From Sipunculus nudus (lineage: Eukaryota > Annelida > Sipuncula > Golfingiida > Sipunculidae): 64,000 nucleotides of DNA. Both the position numbers and the translations under genes were made by a program. The stretch spans positions 28,918,956-28,982,955 of the forward strand of contig CM049318.1 of NCBI GenBank assembly GCA_026874595.1. Reading direction: 5' to 3'. The notes under the pieces were generated by a model. That model saw only the letters and a program-made list of their open reading frames with translations. It did not search any database and was not told where the DNA came from. This document shows, piece after piece, positions 56,801-64,000 of this stretch (position 1 is its first letter; every line of letters begins with the position of its first letter).

Positions 56801-57610
56801 TCTCTATTTTTGAGACCTTCAAATAAAGCACAAATCATCACAGAGGTCCATGAAAAGTCTTCATGGAAACCTGATGTTAGGGCTCTTATGATTGCCCATA
56901 TCCTCTGAGCCATGGGGCTTGTAATTACCCCCCAGAATAACTGTATCTGCCATAACAGAGTTTTGTGGTTACTGATTTTGCACAGGCACCACCGCTGCTG
57001 CCGCATACGTTTCTGGAGAGCTCTTCTGAAACCCTTGCACCGATCATTCCTAAATTTGGCATAATTATTCCCTCACCTATGTTGTTATGTGTAACAAAGA
57101 CAGTTGGCGCCACCTGAAATCTTTTTTATGCAGTAAGCATCTGGTTGTCTTTTAGATAATAGCCCATATCTCAGGAGTGGTTCAATCTATTGAGCTGAAA
57201 GTGAGCATGTCCATAGATCTTGGATCTCTTCATCACAGAATTATGACTGGTGGTGCCACCTGCAATACTTTTTGCGTAGCATCCATCTGTGCATTTGCCA
57301 TTTTTATGTCTTACTGGTTCTTCAATGTATTAGGTTGAAATTGCGCATTTCCATAGATGCTCAACACCTCCATCTTATAAAGAAGCCACTGAGCCATGGG
57401 GCTTGTAATTACCCCCCAGAATAACTGTATCTGCCATAACAGTTTTGCAGTTACTGATTTTGCACAGGCACCACCGCTGCTGCCGCGTACGTTTCTGGAG
57501 AGCTCTTCTGAAACCCTTGCACCAATCATTCCTAAATTTAGCATAATTATTACCTCACCTATGTAGTTATGTGTAACAAAGACAACGGTTGGCGCAACCT
57601 GAAATCTTTT
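56801..57610 (+). repeat. G-core and CATCTTGG-type repeat units
   Basis: It includes a duplicated phrase starting ATAACTGTATCTGCCATAACAG (56937 and 57424, the second slightly shorter), which resembles family A starts. Units match 11200-11700 and 61180-61860. 57110-57130 is the empty site for the D insertion at 57611. Confidence 0.55.
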
Positions 57611-60600
57611 TTAGCAAACCTGTGAGCTTATGCGATGGTGCGTCGTCGTCCGTCGTGCATCGTGTGTTGTACGTCGTGCGTTGTCTGTACGTTAACCATA
57701 GCTATCGCAAAAATGGCAGGAGCTAGCATCACCAATTTTTTTGCAAATAATCAGTCATCCAAAAAACTATATTGGATTTTGTTTATTTTTTTTATAACTG
57801 CATTTTCTTAGATTTTATAGGGAAAAAGCTAAAAAAGCTTTAAAAATCTTCTTCTCCGAAATTGTCCAGCCAAATTGTCCAATATTTCACAGAATTAATC
57901 TCTGGAACAATCTTTCCCAAGTTTGTTCGAATGGTTCCAGTTTGGAGATTTTTGGCCGAGTTACAGGAGGTTGAACTTTGTTAACTGTGCAAAAATGCAT
58001 GTTAAAATTTAAATCTCAGAAATGGTTTGAGCTATCATCACCAAATTTTATGCCAATGTTGGTCACATAGGTCATATCTGAAATTGAGGTATTGGTGGTG
58101 CCACCTGCAGCAGCCTTTTTTGTACGGGGTCATTAGTACCTGTATCACATTGAGGGTTACAAAAAACTTCTTCTCTGAAACCATATGGCCAAAATGTTTA
58201 ATATCGCACAGAAATGGTCCTAGGGTAGTGCTTTTTTAAGTTTGTCCAAATGGTCTCTTTTAAGTGACTTTTGGGTAAGTTATGGGAAGCTGAATTTAGT
58301 CATATGCCATAACAGCCCATTTTAGCTCAGTGGCTACAAAGATCTTCTTCTCAAAAACCAAAGGGTCAAATTCTTAAATCTCACACATTAATTATCCTCA
58401 GATGTTGATAATTCAAGTTTGTTCAAATGGTTTTGGTTCAGTGCTTTTTGGCTGAGTTATGGGGAGCTAAACTTAGCCAGTTTGCTGTATCTTCCTATAT
58501 GAGTTATAAACTTGCAGAATGTTTTTCGACTGATGCCACTGAAGCCAGTTTGTTAAGTATTTTACAAGAATAATCCCTACAATAATTCTTATAATAATTG
58601 TCATTAATGGTTCCACATGAATTATTTTTGGCTAAATTATGGAGATTGAATTGAGTCATCTTACCATTTATGTTAGCTGTGCTATGCTGTTACATCTGGC
58701 CCGGCACCAGTTTATCAGCATCTATTACATCATGCCACTAGACATTTAGATTTCAGGTTATCTTTGGTTAATATTGACAATAAAGTTTTTTTAAAAGCTT
58801 TTAAAAAATTTAGATTTATGTTTTAAGTTATTCATCATACCAGGCAATGTTACAATCATGGATATTCAGCTCTCTGTGGCTTTATAAAGACAACTGTACA
58901 TGGATTATAAATTATTGCTATCCCTACTCAACTTAGTTCAAGAATTTGTCATCAATGATATATATCTGTATTTTAATTTTGCACTCAGTATGCATCCGTA
59001 ATTTTACATATATTCCTGATTTCTTTTTTATAAAAAGTCAGCTGAAAAGCATTTTGTTTTGGGAAAATAAATTTCAAAGATATTTCAAGTAGGGACCACT
59101 TTTGTGTACAGATGGCAGCACGTGGTTTACCATTGGCAGATTGTCAGTGCCTTGATGTTCGCCATTAGCCAAGATGATGTCAGCTCTATAAATAGTTTTG
59201 GCACAGTGCCAGGATTGGAAGAAGTGCAGCCAGGTATAGATCAAGAGTTCACTCAGTGCAGTAGCTGCATTATATTTATAGCTTTGGCAGACTGCTCACT
59301 GCATCATATCTGGCACCAAAGTTCAGCCTGAATCTATTTATAGCTTTGGCAGACTGCCAAATGTGTCAGATTATGCAACAGGTCAAGAGTTCACTCAGTG
59401 CAGCCAGGTACAGGTCAAAAGTTCACTCAGTCTAGCCAGGTGCAGGTCAAGAGTTCACTCAGTGCAGTAGCTTGAGGCAGCAATTTGTCACAGGTCACTC
59501 GGGGGCAACTGCCTTACTCACCTAAGCCTTGTAAGCCCAGTGCATCAAACTGTGGAAGTTTGATGTATTGGACTGATTTCTATGATGGTATTCTCATTTA
59601 CAAGACAGGTGGTGCCACCTACATTGACTTTTGCAGTGTATGCGCCTGCTTATTTCTACAGAGGAATTTGATACATCAGCCTAAAATTGGGTATGTTTAT
59701 ACATATCGGGTAGCTTTATAGTGTACAAGACTGGTGGCGCCACCTAAAATAATTTTTGCACAGTGTATGTCCCTGCTTATTTCACTGGAGGGGTTTGACA
59801 TATCAGTCTGACATTTGGCATATGTATATATCTCTTCGTTGTATATAAGTCTGGTGGTGCCAGCTACAATCATTGAATCTGCCAAAGAGTTTTGCAGATA
59901 CTATGTTTTCAGTCAGATGCCCACGCTGCTGTCATCGCCGCATAGGTTTCCAGAGAACTTCTCCATAACCACTGGGCAGAATTTTTTAAAATTCGGAATT
60001 ATGATGGGTCAAATGTGAACTGCTGCGCCCTCATTTTTGGTTGACCTCTGACCTTTCCTCTCTGCCCAGCGTCCATTTGTGCGTCTGTTTCCACACATAA
60101 ACCCACATATCCCGGGAACCGTTTGACTGATAAGGCTTAAAATTTTGCACAAATGTAGCCCTTGGAAAGCTTTATAACATACACTAAAAATGGTGGCGCC
60201 ACCTGCAACCTTTTTTGCACAGCGTCCATCTGTTCATCTGCCTTGGGATAAAAACACTCATATCTCTGCATTGGTTGGACTTATCCACCTGAAATTTTGC
60301 ATGTGTAAACATCCTGGACAGCTTTCTTGATTTTATGACAGGTGGCGCCACCTACATTCATGTTTAAGCTGCAGACATCCAAGCTGATACCTTAGGAACC
60401 ATTTGACCATTTGTTTATATCTATAGATCCCACATAGCTCTTTATCAGCTGGGAACTGGTGGTGCCATCTGCAAACATTTTGCACAGCATCTGTCTGTTT
60501 GTTTGCCGTGGCATAAAATCACTCATATCTCGGCAGTGGTTTGACATATCTGCCTTAAATTTTGCATGTTTATACATCTTGGATAGCCTTCTGGATTTTG

Positions 60601-61175
60601 TGGCAGGTGGCACCACCTACATTTATGCATACGCTTCAGACATTCAGGCTTATATCTAAGGACTGGTTTGACATATCCCCCTGAAATTTTGTATGTGTAT
60701 AGATCTCACATAGCTCTTAATCATACACAAAATTGGTGGCGCCACCTGCCACCATTTTTGCACAGCTACTTCTGCTTTTTTGCCATGGGCTAAAATCACT
60801 CATATCTCAGTAGTGGTTTGACTTATCTGCCTAAAATTTTGCATGTTTATACATTTCGGCTGCAGACATCAGGCTATTATGCAACACACCTCACTTTATT
60901 TCCCCTTGCCACTCAACCCATGCATCACTTCACCTTACCTACTCTGATTTTGGTGGATACACGTAGTCGCTAGTTGACTACCCATATTCTAGTTTTTGTG
61001 TTTTGCCAGAATTGCAGCAGTGATGTTTGTTTAATTGTTTCTTGTTCTAAGTGTTTAGTACTCGCATTGTTCATATACATGTTACACATGTTCTTGAAAA
61101 GTAATGGTCCAGCATTTAAGCATTATACCTGGTGTAATCTCATTGCACAGGTTTGCATTAGGCCTGTAGGCCTTG
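57611..61175 (+). mobile_element. Family D element carrying an A element
   Basis: It starts TTAGCAAACCTGTGAGC and ends TTTGCATTAGGCCTGTAGGCCTTG. Outside it, GAAATCTTTT and TTATGCAGTAAG join to match 57116-57132 (GAAATCTTTTTTATGCAGTAAG with six T). Inside are the D units, the minisatellite-like segment (59215-59480) and the A element 59874-60992. Confidence 0.8.
59874..60992 (+). mobile_element. Family A element inserted in D
   Basis: It starts TTGAATCTGCCAAAGAG and ends with hairpin GTAGTC...GACTAC then CCATATTCTAG. It contains TGACCTCTGACCT (60042-60054) and several GGTGGCGCCACC units (60193, 60349, 60735). Removing it restores CAATCATTTTTGTG as at 54720. Confidence 0.8.
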
Positions 61176-62320
61176 TTATGCAGTAAGAATCTGGTTGTCT
61201 TTTACATAATAGCCAATATCTCAGGAGTGGTTCAATCTATTGAGCTGAAAGTGAGCATGTCCATAGATCTTGGATCTCTTCATCACAGAATTGTGACTGG
61301 TGGTGCCACCTGCAATACTTTTTGCATAGCATCCATCTGTGCGTTTGCCATCTTTAAGTCTTACTGGTTCTTCAATGTATTCGGTTTAGATTGTGCATTT
61401 CCATAGATACTCAACATCTCCATCTTATAAAGAAGACTGTTGGTGCAATCTGCAGTCACTTTTGCATGGCATCCATCGGTATATTTGCTTTTGGTGAAAA
61501 TTGCTCATATCTCAGGAGTGGTTCAAGGTATTGTTCTGAAATTTGGCATGTCCACCATCTTGGAAAGTTTTCTTATAAACCAGACAGATGGCACCACCTA
61601 CCATCCTGTTTTTGTAGAATAAATTAATGTCAGTTTCTCAGGAGTGATTTCAAGAATTGGGCCGAAGTTGTGCATATCCATAGATCTTGGACTCTTCCAT
61701 CTTATACTCAAGACTTGTGGTGCCATCTGCAATCATTTCCCCATGACCTCCATCCTTACATGTGCTTTGAGTGAAAATTGCTCATATCTCAGGAGTTGTT
61801 CAAGGTATTAAAATTTTGCATTTCCATCCAATCTTGTAACAAAAGATAATGATTTTAGCACTGAGCAGTTGGACAAGAAACTTCCAACTTAGCATCTTGT
61901 TACTTTTTTGTGAAAAAGCCCACTTTACCCCATTTCCAAGGACTATTCACAAAATTCATGTTTTTTTTTTTGCACTCTGGCAGTCATTTTGCTCATTGTT
62001 CAATATTCCTTGAATTCAGCTGAGTGTCATGGCCCATTGGCCACTATTTTAAAAGGTTCTTATGATATTCTAAATGCTGTAATGCCAAGGATAGTAAGTT
62101 CTCAGATTATTTGGTCACAAGTCATAGGTTAAGGTCACAGCATCCACATTTTGAAAAACCTTTTAAAAATAACCTTATAGACAAATTCAGCTGAGTGGCA
62201 TGACCCGTGGATCCATAGTTCATGTAGTCCATAAAGTTGCAGTCAACACAACCACTAGAAGTTTATACAAATATTCTCAGAATCAATTTCAGCTGAGCAC
62301 TGTGACCGACAGGTCCCTTG
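61176..62320 (+). repeat. Dispersed units ending with a G-type terminus
   Basis: CATCTTGG-type units (61180-61860) are followed by three CAGCTGAGTG-type segments (near 62016, 62187 and 62290). The last ends GACCGACAGGTCCCTTG at 62320, a diverged G terminus. Confidence 0.5.
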
Positions 62321-62447
62321 TTTAATTCCTTTATTTTGAGACTGCCAAATTACATGGATACTATTCACAACTGGTTTCTCAAATGTTGTGTCCTGAACCT
62401 AATCATTTGTTTTCTCCTAATCATGTTAGTGTTCTTTTGGCTTTCAG

Positions 62448-62620
62448 ATTTGAATTCTGAATCCCTGCGAAAGACACGTTACATGAGGAGACTGCTCAAA
62501 ATGATGGGGAGAGATAGCAGCTTCTCACCAAAAGAGGGATACGGCCCACTCCTGCCAGACAAAATCTTTAAAACAGATGTTGATTTTAAAAATGCTGTGA
62601 AAAATGCATTAAGTTCATAG
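62448..62620 (+). CDS. Exon 8: C-terminal end of the S8 protease
   Basis: Entered in phase 1 from the 31629 donor, it reads DLNSESLRKTRYMRRLLKMM and then EGYGPLLPDKIFK to a TAG at 62618. A helix after the catalytic Ser and a G-Y-G-x-L-x-P-D segment is what follows the GTS motif in S8 domains, so it completes the fold. Acceptor: TTTTGGCTTTCAG. The intron is about 30.8 kb, filled with the mobile elements listed here. AATAAA follows 120 nt after the stop. Confidence 0.82.
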
Positions 62621-63222
62621 TCATGTTTAAAAATTACAAAATGTTAATTTTTTTCAGAAAATTAGATAACTTTTTTACTCCATTCCTTTCTCTATATAAT
62701 GCACTGAAACTTACATTTTTAATATTTACCTCAGAGGCAAATAAATAACAGCAAACCAATACTCTCCCATGGGTTTCATATGATTAATTCAGAAATAAAT
62801 GAACAGATGTATAGTGTTGCAACATATTAGTGATGACCTAAGCTAATGATCTTAAACTAAATCCATTTGACGCTTCATGAGATGACGTAAGGCTAAAAAA
62901 GAGGTATGGTTCTCAGGCACTTTTTTTTCAGAAACCAGTATGGGCGGGCAGGGTTTTTTGTTACCTTTTTTTGATTTGATAAAAATGTCATATGATCAGG
63001 AAAAGCATTACAATAACATAATTTTTTTCAAAACCGGTAAAAGCACTTCAAAACAAAGGAAAACGTAACAAAATTGTATCGCTTAATCTTCGTGAAAGAT
63101 GAAAATCAAAATTTTTGATGCATGCAGGGGGTTAAAAATTATGCGGGCTGTGCCGGAGAACCATATCTTTTATTTTTTTTTGCCTTACAATGGTATTTGT
63201 ACATCACACATATGCTCCTCCT
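62621..63222. other. 3' UTR and downstream flank
   Basis: AT-rich sequence with the AATAAA motifs above and T runs near 62925 and 63170. No further gene is supported. Confidence 0.4.
62740..62745 (+). terminator. Poly(A) signal AATAAA
   Basis: The first AATAAA after the stop at 62620, about 120 nt downstream; another lies at 62794-62799. Either would give a short 3' UTR. Confidence 0.6.
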
Positions 63223-63480
63223 ACATGTCATTGATAAACAGACTGGGCCACTTGACATTTCATGGATAAACAGATAGGACCACTTGACATTTCATGGATA
63301 AACAGATGGGGCCACATGACATTTCATGGATAAACAGATTGGGCCACTTGACATTTCATGGATAAACAGATAGGGCCACTTGACATTTCATGGATAAACA
63401 GATAGGACCACTTGACATTTCATGGATAAACAGATGGGGCCACTTGACATTTCAGGGATCAGCAGATAGGGCCACTTGAA
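63223..63480. repeat. 32-bp minisatellite, about 8 copies
   Basis: The unit contains GGGCCACTTGACATTTCATG and GATAAACAGATA and recurs every 32 bp from about 63223. Internal copies differ mainly at a GATAGGG/GATGGGG/GATTGGG position. There are no spacers, so it is a plain tandem repeat, 600 bp after the last exon. Confidence 0.85.
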
Positions 63481-64000
63481 ATGACACATCATTTATGCAT
63501 CTCTTTCAAGACAGTTCAACAATATTCCGGCACAACATTCATAATTATTTAAATCTTCATAAATCACTTTATAGTGACCAAAACAAAATGACTATATACC
63601 CCCCTTATGACATTGGAGGTATTATGGTATACCAACAGGCTGTCCCTCTGTTCGTCCATCTATATGACCATCCATTAACTTTTATATTTGCCCGGATAAC
63701 TTACCAGGGCTTTGATGAATTTTTCACGAACTCATAACTACTTGCCAGCAGATTTATAACTAGATTTAGTTGTAGTATTTATTATGGGCAAATTGTATCT
63801 GTTTGGGCTAGAATCTTCTAAATCCTAGGGAGTCTTTAGGTCATAATGACCTGTATTCTGTGGGAAACAGGCCAAAACATGAATTTGAGCACCATGACAG
63901 TTAGAAAAGGCACAAATTGCATCCATTGGGCCTAGTAACTTCTAGCTGTACATCCAAGGAGGTCCTTGGGCCTCAAAACCTGAAATCAGGTCATGGTGAC
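63481..64000 (+). repeat. Downstream flank with G-core-like sequence
   Basis: From about 63590, phrases such as GGCACAAATTGCATCCATTG, CATCCAAGGAGGTCC and CCTGAAATCAGGTC resemble the CACAAATC unit of family G. Its start is unclear and its end is outside the window. Confidence 0.45.

Larger units (their letters stand above)
951..62620 (+). other. Proposed single gene: TNFR-like receptor with cytosolic S8 protease (8 exons)
   Basis: Joining 951-1049, 5629-5929, 11919-12059, 12996-13070, 13938-14239, 19684-19737, 30786-31629 and 62448-62620 gives 1989 nt with no frame conflict: junction phases are 0,1,1,1,0,0,1. The product would be 662 residues: signal peptide (1 to about 33), TNFR cysteine-rich region (about 34-180), Ser/Thr/Pro stalk (181-205), transmembrane helix (about 218-235), cytoplasmic linker (236-306), six Gly-X-Y triplets (307-324), S8 domain (325-605) and C-terminal tail. 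All exons lie on the same strand and no other convincing gene interrupts them. The join from the 14239 donor to the collagen exon and on to the protease exon rests only on phase, order and splice-site quality. With several independent phase matches needed, chance agreement is not negligible. The alternative is a TNFR-like gene ending at 14278 followed by a separate protease gene. Confidence 0.45.

Noticed and set aside
63241-63480. Regular repeats that could suggest a CRISPR array
   Set aside because: Units are contiguous without spacers and the genome is eukaryotic; it is a minisatellite.

Overview
This is eukaryotic, metazoan DNA: AT-rich, intron-dominated and packed with dispersed repeats, with GT-AG exons scattered over the whole window. 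The repeat style (Helitron-like elements with internal tandem arrays, GTCC-rich starts, shared short palindromes) and the protein types suggest a lophotrochozoan, most likely a bivalve mollusc. That assignment is inference; no species is claimed.

Coding content is small and all on the + strand. Five exons (951-1049, 5629-5929, 11919-12059, 12996-13070, 13938-14239 or to a stop at 14278) encode a TNF-receptor-like protein: signal peptide, cysteine-rich domains, Ser/Thr/Pro stalk, one transmembrane helix and a cytoplasmic tail without a death domain. A 54-bp exon at 19684-19737 encodes exactly six Gly-X-Y triplets. A large exon at 30786-31629 encodes a subtilisin-like (S8) protease domain with Asp, His, Asn and Ser in place, and 62448-62620 is its last exon, followed by AATAAA at 62740. 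Every junction in this series is phase-compatible and the summed length is 1989 nt (662 codons plus stop). The window can therefore be read as one gene of about 62 kb, a TNFR-like receptor with a cytosolic S8 protease. The alternative is two neighbouring genes, one ending at 14278 and one whose 5' exons I cannot see.

The remaining sequence is intronic and mostly mobile. I separate several families of rolling-circle-like (Helitron/Helentron-type) non-autonomous elements, here called A, B, D, G and I. They insert in T runs without target duplication and end in a small hairpin plus CTAG, CTAA or CTTG. Their boundaries can be read directly because this window holds both filled and empty copies of the same sites. 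Two TA-flanked inverted-repeat elements, a 3.3-kb element with a 6-bp duplication, a possible hAT-like element and a LINE 3' fragment complete the set. The block 42.5-55.7 kb is a deep nest of insertions.

Region by region: 0-1 kb, upstream repeats and first exon; 1-14.3 kb, receptor exons separated by A, G and other repeats; 14.6-19.4 kb, a G element split by a D element that itself carries a B element; 19.7 kb, collagen-like exon; 21-36 kb, G copies, tandem-array element I and the protease exon; 36-42.5 kb, mixed remnants and unique AT-rich sequence; 42.5-55.7 kb, nested elements; 55.7-62.3 kb, B, D and A copies; 62.4 kb, last exon and 3' end; 63.2 kb, a 32-bp minisatellite.
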